Shown here one piece after another: positions 1 to 7,817 of a DNA stretch of 64,000 nt. A program made the position numbers and the translations under genes. The stretch spans positions 496,001 to 560,000 of the forward strand of contig NZ_CP043051.1 in assembly GCF_008121495.1 (NCBI RefSeq). The letters are read 5' to 3'. Numbering within the stretch: the first letter of the stretch is position 1; each line of letters starts with the position of its first letter. The notes under the pieces are model-generated. The model ran no database searches. It saw only the letters and a list, made by a program, of their open reading frames with translations, and was not told the origin of the DNA. This DNA is from Mediterraneibacter gnavus ATCC 29149. GTDB taxonomy: Bacteria > Bacillota > Clostridia > Lachnospirales > Lachnospiraceae.

Positions 1-655
1 TTTCATGCAGACTTTTCAGTGGATTGTAACACTGCTTACGAAGATCCTCTTCCAGATCTTCATAAGCATCCATAATGTAAATATATTTTCCCAAGAAAAA
101 TCCCATGCGCCGCAGTGTCTCTTCCCACATATCTTCCTTATATACAAACAGATCTGCCATCAGTCTTCCAAAGCAGCCTGCTGATCGGTCGATCTCCTGA
201 CTGTTCTCTTTTTCACAGTCTGAGAGTTCCTGCAAAGACTCCCTGATTGCTTTACTCTGCCTTGGATATTGCTCCGCAATCTTTTCTGCCTTTTTCTTGA
301 GCAGTCCGCCCCCTAACAGACCGCTTACTTTCTTCTCATCTGCCCAGTCATCTTTCATATGGTAATATGCAAGCAGAACGTTCATATCTGCTGCATACTG
401 TGTAATCTCATTCTCGATCATCGCCTGCTTCTTCACCGGATGCGCTTTACATCTGTGCTGATTCATCCGGTTTTTTGCCTCATACAAGGATGCCAGCAGA
501 ATAATCGCAAATGTCATATCATAAGTCAGCGTCATCTGTCCCATCGTCCCGTAATCCTCTTTTAATTTCCGGCAGAGTCCGCAATAATATGCCTTATATT
601 TTCGCAGATCTTTCATCTTCAGCTCCGGTTCGCAGATCGTCACATAGCCAAACAT
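1..655 (-). CDS. DUF5685 family protein, 3' end cut by window edge
   Basis: An open frame runs leftwards from an ATG at 655-653 to the window edge with no stop, giving 218 visible residues of a longer protein. It begins MFGYVTICEPELKMKD and then has a CGLC motif, which is the pattern I associate with the Clostridia family DUF5685. The visible part is soluble-looking, rich in charged residues and mostly helical. No catalytic motif can be assigned and the function is unknown. It is separated from the next leftward-reading gene by about 130 bases. Family assignment is from memory of the N-terminal pattern. Confidence 0.75.
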   Translation of the reverse strand, partial: MFGYVTICEPELKMKDLRKYKAYYCGLCRKLKEDYGTMGQMTLTYDMTFAIILLASLYEAKNRMNQHRCKAHPVKKQAMIENEITQYAADMNVLLAYYHMKDDWADEKKVSGLLGGGLLKKKAEKIAEQYPRQSKAIRESLQELSDCEKENSQEIDRSAGCFGRLMADLFVYKEDMWEETLRRMGFFLGKYIYIMDAYEDLEEDLRKQCYNPLKSLHE

Positions 656-784
656 GATTCACCTCTTCTTTCATAACATTTCCAAATACATGATGCTATC
701 TATTATACTCATTTCCTGCAAAAATGTACAGAAAAACAGACAGACACTTCAAAAAAGCATCTGCCTGTCCTTCTTACAGTCGTT

Positions 785-1771
785 TTATAACATTTCTGCA
801 CGCAGTTCTTCTGCACTCTTCGGACTTAAATATGCCGGAGCAATGTCAAATACCGTCTTGCATCCTGTCTGTCCTTCTTTATGCAGGCGATATGCTGCTC
901 TTGCATATGCCAGAATTACAGAAGAAGTAAATTCCGGATTGGAATCCAGTTTCAGACTGTATTCGATCAGATGTTTGTTTTCTTTTTCCCAGCCTGTCAC
1001 ACCACTTCTGAGTACAAATCCTCCGTGCGGGATTCCACTGTGATTTGCTTTTAATTCTTCCTCGCTGATAAAATGTACCGTTGTGTCATAATCTGCAAAG
1101 TAGTTCGGCATTGTCTTGATTTCCTCTTCCACTCTTGCAGCATCTGCGCCTTCCTCCAGCACAACAAAGCACTCTCTTGTGTGTTTCTGGCGTGTAGTCA
1201 GCTCCGGATTTTCACCGTTTCTTACTGCTTCCAGTGCAGACTCTACCGGAATTGTATACTGTTTTGCGTCTTTTACACCTGCGATCCGACGCACTGCGTC
1301 AGAATGTCCCTGGCTGACACCTTTTCCCCAGAACGTATAGTCTTTCCCTTCCGGAAGTACTACATTTGCATACAGTCTGTTCAATGAGAACATTCCCGGA
1401 TCCCAGCCCACAGAGATAATTCCGATGTGTCCGCCTTTTTTTGCAGCTGCGTCTACGTTTGCAAAGTGCTCCGGAATCTTTGCATGAGTATCAAAACTGT
1501 CTACTACATTGAACATCTTCGCATATTCCGGTGTCTGTACAGGAAGATCTGTCGCACTTCCTCCACACAGGATCATCACATCGATCTTATCTTTCCAGTC
1601 AGCAGCATCTGCAATGTTGCACACTGCTGCTGTCTCTGTCAATATTGTCACGTCTTCCGGATTTCTGCGGGTAAATACAGCCACCAGTTCCATATCCGGA
1701 TTCTGTCTGATCGCGCATTCCACTCCGCGTCCCAGATTTCCATATCCTAAAATACCAATTCTAATACTCAT
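785..1771 (-). CDS. ddh: meso-diaminopimelate D-dehydrogenase
   Basis: The 328-residue product has the family's usual length. It catalyses NADPH-dependent reductive amination of tetrahydrodipicolinate to meso-diaminopimelate, a one-step branch to lysine and the peptidoglycan cross-linking residue. The N-terminus IGILGYGNLGRGVE is the Rossmann dinucleotide-binding loop. The segments GWDPGMFSLNR and GVSQGHSDAVRRI are typical of the substrate-binding part of this family. The cytosolic enzyme stands alone, with an AGGAG-type site just upstream of the ATG at 1771. Recognition is strong over the full length. Confidence 0.95.
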   Translation of the reverse strand: MSIRIGILGYGNLGRGVECAIRQNPDMELVAVFTRRNPEDVTILTETAAVCNIADAADWKDKIDVMILCGGSATDLPVQTPEYAKMFNVVDSFDTHAKIPEHFANVDAAAKKGGHIGIISVGWDPGMFSLNRLYANVVLPEGKDYTFWGKGVSQGHSDAVRRIAGVKDAKQYTIPVESALEAVRNGENPELTTRQKHTRECFVVLEEGADAARVEEEIKTMPNYFADYDTTVHFISEEELKANHSGIPHGGFVLRSGVTGWEKENKHLIEYSLKLDSNPEFTSSVILAYARAAYRLHKEGQTGCKTVFDIAPAYLSPKSAEELRAEML

Positions 1772-1877
1772 CTTTTTTTCTCCTTTGCACTTTGTATTTT
1801 GTTACTTATTATAATCTCCATGTTCTATTTTTCAAGTTTTTATTTTTGATTTTTTGTATTTTTTTCAAATCCCATTT

Positions 1878-3062
1878 TTATGCTTTCTCATCATAGGATT
1901 CCAGAAAATGATGTTTGACTCCGTTTTCCTTGTATGCAATTACCGTACTCAAATTGACATTTTCCACACTCTTAAAAATATTTCCCTCTACATACGGGTT
2001 CGTTTCTTTCAGTTTTGCGATCAGGTGCTTGATTTCCATCCGTTTGGATGCACTGCTTCCATCCACACTGCAGGTACTGCATGTCTCGGTAAACCGGCAG
2101 GCGCACTGCAGAAAATGCAGATGATTGTAATCTCTCCAATGCTTGATATCATCTTCCCTTACCAGATACAGCGGACGAATCAGCTCCATCCCCTCAAAAT
2201 TCGTGCTGTGCAGCTTCGGCATCATGGTCTGTACCTGCGCACCATACAACATTCCCATCAGGATTGTCTCAATCACATCATCATAGTGGTGTCCAAGTGC
2301 GATCTTGTTGCATCCAAGTTCTTTTGCCTTACTGTAGAGATGCCCTCTTCGCATTCTGGCACATAAATAACACGGAGATTTTTCCACATCAAACACCGCA
2401 TCAAAAATATCAGACTCAAAAATTTTGATCGGAATCCCCATCATTTTTGCATTCTGTTCAATCAGTTTCCGGTTCAGTTCACTGTATCCCGGATCCATCA
2501 CCAGATATTCCACCTCAAACGGAAACTTGTTGTGCTTTTTTAATTCCTGAAACAGCTTTGCCATCAGCATCGAATCTTTTCCACCGGAAATACAGACTGC
2601 AATCCTGTCCCCCTCCTGCACCAGCTCATATTCCCGAACTGCCTTGGCAAATCGCGAGAACAGTCTTTTGTGAAATTTTTTGCGGATACTTTTCTCAATC
2701 TCTTCTGCCCGCAAAAGTTCTTCACCTGATTCTTCCTCTTCCTTCTTCTGCTCAGCTTCCATCCGCTCTAACAACCACCTCGTATATCCGCCTTCCAGAC
2801 TGACTGCATCATATCCTTTCTCCCGGAGCACTTCTGCACATTCTTCACTTAATGCCCCTCGCGTACAGTAAAGCACCAGCTTCTTTTCCTTATCCGCCGC
2901 ATCCAGATTCTGCTCGATTGTTTCTGTCGGAAGCCACTCTGCCCCCGGAATCATTCCGTATGACATGGAAGCTTCATCCCGAATATCGATCAGGCGATAA
3001 GACTGCTCCGGCATGGATAAGAGCTCTTTATATTGTATATCCCACTCTTCCATCTTTTTCAA
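1878..3062 (-). CDS. rhodanese domain fused to TtcA-like tRNA 2-thiocytidine synthetase
   Basis: The 394-residue protein has two parts. Residues about 5-110 form a rhodanese-like domain with CTRGALSEEC in the position of the active-site loop (Cys-Thr-Arg-Gly). Residues about 130-390 form a PP-loop ATPase like TtcA, with the signature SGGKDSM, a CYLC pair, and a further cysteine group CACRFTETCSTC. TtcA thiolates cytidine 32 of tRNA using an iron-sulfur cluster held by such cysteines. The fused rhodanese could deliver persulfide sulfur to the PP-loop site; this is inference. The frame starts with TTG at 3062 behind AAAGGA; an ATG nine bases later is an alternative start. Confidence 0.85.
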   Translation of the reverse strand: MKKMEEWDIQYKELLSMPEQSYRLIDIRDEASMSYGMIPGAEWLPTETIEQNLDAADKEKKLVLYCTRGALSEECAEVLREKGYDAVSLEGGYTRWLLERMEAEQKKEEEESGEELLRAEEIEKSIRKKFHKRLFSRFAKAVREYELVQEGDRIAVCISGGKDSMLMAKLFQELKKHNKFPFEVEYLVMDPGYSELNRKLIEQNAKMMGIPIKIFESDIFDAVFDVEKSPCYLCARMRRGHLYSKAKELGCNKIALGHHYDDVIETILMGMLYGAQVQTMMPKLHSTNFEGMELIRPLYLVREDDIKHWRDYNHLHFLQCACRFTETCSTCSVDGSSASKRMEIKHLIAKLKETNPYVEGNIFKSVENVNLSTVIAYKENGVKHHFLESYDEKA

Positions 3063-3285
3063 ATGTATCCTTTCTATATTCCTACCATAGAAATAAGTTT
3101 AATAACCTTTTTTATTATACGGGTATTCTAAACAGTTGACAAGTAGCAGTTTTGTATAATCCTTTTCTGTATTATCAGAAGCTTAATACTGTTTCACTTA
3201 TATCTGTGCTATAATATCAGTATAGTTGTGGATTTTTATTTTTCCACCGTACATTTAAAATATCATATATGAGAGGAGAATCAAC

Positions 3286-4077
3286 ATGACATTGAGAGAA
3301 AAATATGGAGAATGGGGAATTATTTTAGGCGCTACTGAAGGTGTCGGAAAAGCATTTTGTGAAAGGCTTGCCAAAGAAGGTATGAATGTCGTAATGGTCG
3401 GACGCCGTGAAGAAAAATTAAAAGAGCTCGGTGAGGAACTAAAAAACACTTATGAGATTGATTATAAAGTCGTAAAAGCAGACTTTTCGCTGCCAGATGC
3501 TACTGACAAAATTTTTGCTGCAACAGAAAATCTGGATATGGGATTTATGGCCTATGTAGCCTGCTTACACTCTTTTGGCAAAATCCAGGATACACCTTGG
3601 GAAAAGCATGAGGCAATGATCAACGTAAACGTTGTTACATTTATGAAATGCTTCTATCACTATATGAAAATCTTTGCTGCACAGGATCGCGGTGCTGTCA
3701 TCAACGTATCTTCTATGACTGGAATTTCCAGTTCACCATGGAATGGCCAATATGGTGCAGGAAAGGCATTCATTTTAAAAATGACAGAGGCTGTTGCCTG
3801 TGAAACGGAAAAGACCAATGTTGATGTGGAAGTCATCACTTTGGGAACTACTCTGACACCAAGTCTTTTAAGCAACCTGCCTGGCGGACCACAGGGGGAA
3901 GCTGTTATGAAGACTGCTCAAACACCGGAAGAAGTTGTGGACGAAGCTTTTGAAAAATTAGGAAAAGAACTGTCTGTCATTTCCGGAGAGCGTAATAAAG
4001 CCAGCGTCCATGACTGGAAAGCGAATCATACAGAAGATGACTATATCCGCTATATGGGATCTTTCTATCAAGAATAA
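3286..4077 (+). CDS. short-chain dehydrogenase/reductase (SDR) family oxidoreductase
   Basis: The 263-residue product is a classical-size SDR. Visible motifs are a Gly-rich cofactor loop GATEGVGKAF near residue 15, a VGRREEKL segment after strand 2 that suggests NADP(H) preference, catalytic Ser at about 142-143 (NVSSMTG), and the YxxxK pair Tyr156 and Lys160 (YGAGK). The substrate cannot be told from sequence. GAGAGGAG lies just before the ATG, and a strong hairpin terminator follows at 4106-4148, so the gene is probably monocistronic. It is the last chromosomal gene before the integrated elements. Confidence 0.9.
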   Translation: MTLREKYGEWGIILGATEGVGKAFCERLAKEGMNVVMVGRREEKLKELGEELKNTYEIDYKVVKADFSLPDATDKIFAATENLDMGFMAYVACLHSFGKIQDTPWEKHEAMINVNVVTFMKCFYHYMKIFAAQDRGAVINVSSMTGISSSPWNGQYGAGKAFILKMTEAVACETEKTNVDVEVITLGTTLTPSLLSNLPGGPQGEAVMKTAQTPEEVVDEAFEKLGKELSVISGERNKASVHDWKANHTEDDYIRYMGSFYQE

Positions 4078-4105
4078 TTATTGAAGTAATTAAATGAAAA
4101 ATCAG

Positions 4106-4148
4106 AAAGCCATAAAAGTATTGTTTTTCAGTACTTTTATGGCTTTAT
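4106..4148 (+). terminator. terminator of the SDR gene
   Basis: Perfect 15-bp inverted repeat (AAAGCCATAAAAGTA at 4106-4120 with its complement at 4132-4146) with an 11-base loop, 28 bases after the SDR stop codon. The T-run after the stem is short. Confidence 0.75.
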
Positions 4149-4163
4149 CACGCATCTTTATAC

Positions 4164-4203
4164 TAAAAAACCGTAAAGCCACATTTTATGTAACTTTACG
4201 GTT
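4164..4203 (-). terminator. probable original terminator of the tRNA-Gln/tRNA-Pro transcript
   Basis: On the minus strand a 10-bp perfect stem (AACCGTAAAG at 4194-4203, complement at 4169-4178) is followed by a T-run (4165-4170). It sits 12 bases outside the left tRNA-Pro 3' copy, where the terminator of an uninterrupted tRNA-Pro gene would be. The integrated element has separated it from the functional tRNA by about 15 kb. Confidence 0.7.
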
Positions 4204-4215
4204 CTTTTCCAAAAG

Positions 4216-4250
4216 TCGGAGTGACGTGATTCGAACACGCGACCTCTACG
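4216..4250. repeat. left attachment site (copy of the tRNA-Pro 3' segment)
   Basis: Thirty-five bases identical to 19095-19129, starting tcggagtgacgtgattcg. It is a partial tRNA (no D arm or 5' acceptor strand), so not a functional gene. It marks the chromosome/element junction opposite the intact tRNA. Confidence 0.92.
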
Positions 4251-4294
4251 GTCAACGAACAACGTATTTACGGGCTTTGTAAGGGGTATTTAAG

Positions 4295-4317
4295 AATCCC
4301 AACCAAAAGCCAACCAA
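4295..4317. repeat. outer-element end motif, left copy (candidate integrase arm site)
   Basis: Twenty-three bases beginning AATCCCAACCAAAAGCC match 19024-19045 with one single-base gap and in the same orientation. The two copies lie 44-50 bases inside the attachment sites and would flank the joined core in a circular form, as integrase arm sites do. An alternative is a leftover integrase 3' end from an earlier insertion. Confidence 0.6.
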
Positions 4318-4569
4318 TGACAAATATAAACAAGCGACCTAAACGGTCAGAAAGGAAAACTTGTATATCCGTTTGTTCTAAAAGTTTATTAAATTCAATA
4401 GATTAGCTAAAAAACACTAGCCATAGGTGTTCCCTGTGGCTAATTTCCGCCATTGTGCCAAGCAAGATTATGTACTTAATTTTGACAAACTGGAATTTAT
4501 ATAATTATCTCTCTAACTTTCCCTATTTTATAGGCTTTCCCGCATGTCCATTAGTGAAATGATATGTAG

Positions 4570-4619
4570 TTTCCCTTATTTTTGCCCTTATGAGATAATC
4601 ACAAGGGAAATAAGGGAAA
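4570..4619. repeat. inner-element end motif pair, left
   Basis: TTTCCCTTATTTTTGCCC at 4570-4587 and the inverted motif AAGGGAAATAAGGGAAA at 4603-4619, directly next to the integrase stop. The same pair in the same orientation recurs at 14179-14255. Probable integrase arm-binding sites. Confidence 0.6.
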
Positions 4620-4623
4620 TTTT

Positions 4624-5919
4624 TTAGTCATTGCCCACCACTTTATCAAGAAGCCGAACCGATTTTCGTTTCGCATCTCTTGTGGAGTGAGCATAGACGT
4701 TCATTGTGGTACTGACATCTGAGTGTCCCAACAATTCCTGCACATCTTTTGGGGCTGCTCCATTTGCTAAAAGGTTGCTTGTATAGGTGTGACGTAACTG
4801 GTGGAAATGAAAGCCTTCAAATCCCTCTAATGTTTTTGCCACCTTTCTGCATACCGTTCCCAAAGTAGTCGGAAGTTCCAGGCAACCATCCGGTCTTAAG
4901 CAAACAAAAGAAATTTCTTTATAATCTGCTGGGACTTCCTCTGTTCTGTCTAAGCAGTAATATTCGTAGTACACTCTGTTTTTCTCTTTGACCTCTTTGT
5001 AGTAGTTCGTGTGATAAAGTTCTCCGTACTGCATTCGATTTTTTAACTGCTCTTTCCGGGCATTACGGAAAATCTCTACCAGTGTATCTCCAAAATCAAC
5101 AACCCTTACTTTTTTCCGCTTGGTTGGTCCGATGATATATTTGCGCTTTGAGCCATCATATCGGATGCTGCGTCTTATGGTAAGGCATTGTTCTTCCAGA
5201 TTTACGTCCTGCCATGCCAAACCGCAGGCTTCTCCAATACGAAGCCCGGCATAATAGGCTATCTGGATTGGAAGTATTGCGGCTGGGTTCTTTTTTTGCA
5301 GATAAGCAAGCAATCTTTCATAATCTTCTCGTGAAATTGGTTGGACATTTCCGTCCATATCCTCATCGGAAAACAAATCCACTTCATCCGTCTGATACCG
5401 CAGTTTAATATACTGCATGGGATTGAACGTAATATACTGCTTTGGAAATACTGCAAAACGGAAGGACTGCTGCATGACTGCGGAAAAAGAATGGATATAA
5501 TCTTTGCTGTAACCCTTTCTCTCTTTTCCGTCGGGATGAACTCCCCCGAAGGAAAGCAAATCAAAGAAGGATTGCAAATGTTCAGAGGTTACATTTTTCA
5601 GTTTCCGTTCTGCCAATGGGTGTTTCTTGATATTTCGGATTGTTCCGAGGTAATTCTCCACCGTACCATTGCTGAGCGTACCTGTTTTTAATTCCTCCTC
5701 TGCCCACACATCCAAAAGCTGTCCGACTGTGAGATTTTCCGCTTTGGCAACAAATTTCTTTTTCTCATAATCATCCATTGCCTGACGGAGCAGCTTTTCA
5801 GTTTCACTTTTGCTTTCTGTTCCAACGCATTCTTTCTGAACAAGATTGCCGCTTGCGTCCTCTACATAGAAGCGGTAGTACCATTTCTTTCCTTTTTTTC
5901 TTACAGATCCTTTTGCCAT
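4624..5919 (-). CDS. tyrosine recombinase/integrase of the inner element
   Basis: The 431-residue product is a Tn916-Int-like site-specific recombinase. The N-terminus (MAKGSVRKKGKKWYYRFYVEDASGN) looks like the arm-binding AP2-type domain. A SAM-like core-binding domain follows at about 70-180, then the catalytic domain with GLRIGEA (box I Arg), HQLRHTY (HxxR), LGHSDVSTT, and the nucleophile in NVYAHS. All catalytic residues are present. I chose the ATG at 5919 because AAAGGAG lies 10 bases upstream; ten more codons are open upstream without a better site. It reads outward at the left end of the inner element, next to its own end motifs. Confidence 0.92.
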   Translation of the reverse strand: MAKGSVRKKGKKWYYRFYVEDASGNLVQKECVGTESKSETEKLLRQAMDDYEKKKFVAKAENLTVGQLLDVWAEEELKTGTLSNGTVENYLGTIRNIKKHPLAERKLKNVTSEHLQSFFDLLSFGGVHPDGKERKGYSKDYIHSFSAVMQQSFRFAVFPKQYITFNPMQYIKLRYQTDEVDLFSDEDMDGNVQPISREDYERLLAYLQKKNPAAILPIQIAYYAGLRIGEACGLAWQDVNLEEQCLTIRRSIRYDGSKRKYIIGPTKRKKVRVVDFGDTLVEIFRNARKEQLKNRMQYGELYHTNYYKEVKEKNRVYYEYYCLDRTEEVPADYKEISFVCLRPDGCLELPTTLGTVCRKVAKTLEGFEGFHFHQLRHTYTSNLLANGAAPKDVQELLGHSDVSTTMNVYAHSTRDAKRKSVRLLDKVVGND

Positions 5920-6005
5920 AATCGTATGTCTCCTTTCGATATTAGACAATCGGAACTGATGAAATGCTTCGTGCGTGTAAGTATATCATAACTCCGGTTG
6001 TCTTA

Positions 6006-6635
6006 CTATACCGATTCGGAATCTTCGTATAAGACTTCTGATAAAAGATTTGCAAGCCTTTGTTCTGCTGCTTTTGGTTTCTTGGAATAGAGCCTTACAA
6101 CGTCTGCCATCTCATTAAAAGCATTGATGGTGTGAGTGATTTCCCTTAAGAACATAATCTCATTATATTCCTCATTCGATTCAAACCCTATTGTTTTGGC
6201 AATATCCGTCTGACCAGCATTTCCCTTGAAGTTTTTGCAGGCGAACTGGAAGGAATCCAAAAACAGACCATATTGTTTTAACATCAGCAGTAATAAATCT
6301 TTTGAAAAAGCATCTTCTTCTTTGGTAAGGGCAAGCGGTAACTGTTCCAGAATATCTCCCATCGCATCACGAATCTGTAACTCTCTCTTATCCGTAATGT
6401 CGGTTTCATATTCATCTGTTTCCCCTTTGAGCCATTCCACAGATACATGGAGTGCTTCCGAAAGACCTTCCAGCACCATTTTTTTCGTATTGTCAATCGA
6501 ACCATTCTCATAACGCAGGATTGTAGAAGCGGTAACACCCATCTTTTCTGCGACATAAGGCTGTGTCAGATTCAATTCCAGACGGCGCTGTTTTACTCTG
6601 CTGCCTATCAGCTTGCGTAGTTCTTTATCTTTCAT
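6006..6635 (-). CDS. Xre-family transcriptional regulator (element repressor)
   Basis: The 209-residue protein has an N-terminal helix-turn-helix at about residues 5-60 (SRVKQRRLELNLTQ, then VTASTILRYENG) and a helical C-terminal region that may mediate dimerisation. It is divergent from the excisionase gene. The spacer carries two ATTGCA-NNN-TGCAAT palindromes that it probably binds, one over its own -35 box. AAGGAGG stands 8 bases before the ATG at 6635, so this start is preferred over an earlier in-frame one at 6701. Probable role: keeping excision genes silent. No LexA-like cleavage motif was seen. Confidence 0.85.
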   Translation of the reverse strand: MKDKELRKLIGSRVKQRRLELNLTQPYVAEKMGVTASTILRYENGSIDNTKKMVLEGLSEALHVSVEWLKGETDEYETDITDKRELQIRDAMGDILEQLPLALTKEEDAFSKDLLLLMLKQYGLFLDSFQFACKNFKGNAGQTDIAKTIGFESNEEYNEIMFLREITHTINAFNEMADVVRLYSKKPKAAEQRLANLLSEVLYEDSESV

Positions 6636-6665
6636 GCTGACTGCCTCCTTTTTCGGTATGTATGA

Positions 6666-6694
6666 ATTATAGCATTGTTTTTCTATAATTGCAA
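6666..6694 (-). promoter_or_regulatory. promoter of the inner-element repressor
   Basis: Minus strand TTGCAA (6689-6694), 17-bp spacer, TATAAT (6666-6671). The -35 box lies inside palindrome 6688-6702, which fits autorepression. Confidence 0.7.
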
Positions 6695-6702
6695 TATGCA
6701 AT
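6688..6702. promoter_or_regulatory. operator O1, inner element
   Basis: Perfect palindrome ATTGCA-ATA-TGCAAT over the repressor -35 box. The same half-sites recur at 6773-6789. Confidence 0.65.
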
Positions 6703-6732
6703 ATAATATTTGTTTTTAATATTTCGTAACGC

Positions 6733-6761
6733 TTGACAAAAAGATGTGAAAAGGATATACT
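6733..6761 (+). promoter_or_regulatory. promoter of the excisionase/mobilization genes
   Basis: TTGACA (6733-6738), 17-bp spacer, TATACT (6756-6761), about 45 bases before the excisionase start. Confidence 0.8.
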
Positions 6762-6772
6762 TACATCACAAG

Positions 6773-6789
6773 AATTGCATAATGCAATT
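6773..6789. promoter_or_regulatory. operator O2, inner element
   Basis: Perfect palindrome AATTGCA-TAA-TGCAATT just downstream of the expected start of the excisionase transcript. It shares the ATTGCA half-site with O1, so repressor binding here would block the rightward promoter. Confidence 0.65.
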
Positions 6790-6806
6790 TATAAGGAGGT
6801 GATTAT

Positions 6807-7037
6807 ATGACGCAAAGAAAAATTGCATTATCCATCGAAGAAGCTGCTGACTATACGGGAATCGGCAGAAATACCTTAAGACAGCTTGTAGAATGGAAGA
6901 AACTTCCAGTATTAAAGGTTGGTCGCAAAGTCCTGATTAAAACCGATATTCTGGAAATGTTTATGGAAGCTAATGAAGGTCGTGATTTGAGGGATAGAGG
7001 AAATGTAAAAGCCGTAACAAGAACTGCGGCAAATTAA
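6807..7037 (+). CDS. excisionase-type helix-turn-helix DNA-binding protein
   Basis: The 76-residue basic protein has the MerR-like winged helix of the excisionase family: SIEEAADYTGIGRNTLRQLV, then a LPVLKVGRKVLIKTDILEMFM wing region ending the domain at about residue 53. Such proteins bend attachment-site DNA and steer the integrase towards excision. It starts 10 bases after AAGGAGG. It is the first rightward gene after the divergent promoters and is probably repressed by the neighbouring Xre protein. A small hairpin with GGCGG/CCGCC arms (7041-7062) follows the stop codon, without a T-run. Confidence 0.85.
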   Translation: MTQRKIALSIEEAADYTGIGRNTLRQLVEWKKLPVLKVGRKVLIKTDILEMFMEANEGRDLRDRGNVKAVTRTAAN

Positions 7038-7177
7038 AAAGGCGGCTTCCCAAGAAACCGCCAAAGGTTCTATCAGACCGAAGCCATGATATACCTACAC
7101 GCAAGAAGATTATACCATGTGCTTCTTCTGATACGCAACCGAGAACTTATGTTTGTAAAAGAAAGGGGAATGTAATC

Positions 7178-7492
7178 ATGGCAAAATCAACAAAAAGTTA
7201 TGAAGAACGAATGCTTGAAATGGAAAAGAAGGAACAGGAAAGCCTTGAAAAAGCAAAACGATATGCAGTACAGAAGAAAGAACTTCTGAAACGAAAGAAA
7301 GCCGAAGAAAGTAAAAAACGAACCCATAGGCTCTGTCAGGTTGGCGGTGCGGTGGAATCCGTTCTCGGTGCGCCTATTGAGGAAGAGGACATCCCAAAGC
7401 TGATTGGTTTTCTGAAAAAGCAGGAAGCCAATGGGAAATTTTTTTCAAAGGCAATGCAGAAAGAAACAAATACCGATATGGAGGAAGTGTAA
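7178..7492 (+). CDS. DUF3847/TraD-like mobilization accessory protein
   Basis: The 104-residue protein has a long, highly charged coiled-coil N-terminus (residues about 5-50, rich in Lys and Glu) followed by KKRTHRLCQVGGAVESVLG. I recognise that segment from DUF3847/TraD-like proteins found upstream of MobA/MobL relaxases. It probably acts at the relaxosome, but this is not shown. GAAAGGGG precedes the ATG. The oriT region begins about 45 bases after its stop codon, which fits the usual order accessory gene, oriT, relaxase. Confidence 0.75.
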   Translation: MAKSTKSYEERMLEMEKKEQESLEKAKRYAVQKKELLKRKKAEESKKRTHRLCQVGGAVESVLGAPIEEEDIPKLIGFLKKQEANGKFFSKAMQKETNTDMEEV

Positions 7493-7536
7493 TGGCGGGG
7501 GATGAGTTTTTCATTCCCTTCATTGCTTTTTCATGA

Positions 7537-7568
7537 AGGGCGCACTTATGGACAACCAGAGGTCGTCC
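7537..7568 (-). other. oriT: origin of transfer (oriT), MOBQ/RSF1010 type
   Basis: On the minus strand TAAGTGCGCCCT (7537-7548) equals the nick region known for RSF1010-family MOBQ plasmids. Directly 5' of it is an inverted repeat, GGACGAC-CTCTG-GTTGTCC (7550-7568), pairing over 7 bp with one G-T wobble. Repeat-then-nick is the known RSF1010 layout. The site lies 250 bases before a MobA/MobL relaxase gene. By analogy the nick falls between TAAGTGCG and CCCT. Confidence 0.88.
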
Positions 7569-7817
7569 CAATAAGTTTGCCACAAGTGGCAACCGGTCTT
7601 CGCTCACGCTTGCCGGGCTCGTTCCGTCGGCGGGGCTTTCAGCCAGACCTGCTCATGCCGCAGGAGGCACTCTTCGCCAGAGAGGCGCATTCCATGCAGG
7701 CTGCTATGCGCAGGGCACTCTTACGCAGAGGGCGTTCCGGCAATACTGCTTTTTCTAAAACTGAAAGCAATGTTGCCGGAAATCTATGCCGGATGTGCAG
7801 AAAGGAGGAATCCAGAC
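7569..7817. other. GC-rich gene-free segment between oriT and relaxase gene
   Basis: Much richer in GC than its flanks. It holds a perfect hairpin TTGCCAC-AA-GTGGCAA (7577-7592) and an imperfect direct repeat starting GGCACTCTT (7666-7693 and 7714-7738). No open frame here has a credible start. It may be part of the transfer origin or a structured leader. Confidence 0.55.

Larger units (their letters stand above)
4251..4623. other. gene-free left end of the composite element
   Basis: No open frame here has a ribosome binding site. The segment holds the left copy of the outer-element end motif (4295-4317), a small hairpin formed by TAGCCA and TGGCTA at about 4416-4442, a lone TTTCCCTATTTTATA motif near 4517, and the left inner-element motif pair (4570-4619). 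The junction between outer and inner element should fall between about 4320 and 4560, but no clear core repeat was found. Confidence 0.6.

Noticed and set aside
3135-3160. TTGACA followed by TATAAT before the SDR gene
   Set aside because: The spacing is only 13 bp, too short for a standard promoter; another TATAAT near 3210 has no good -35 box.
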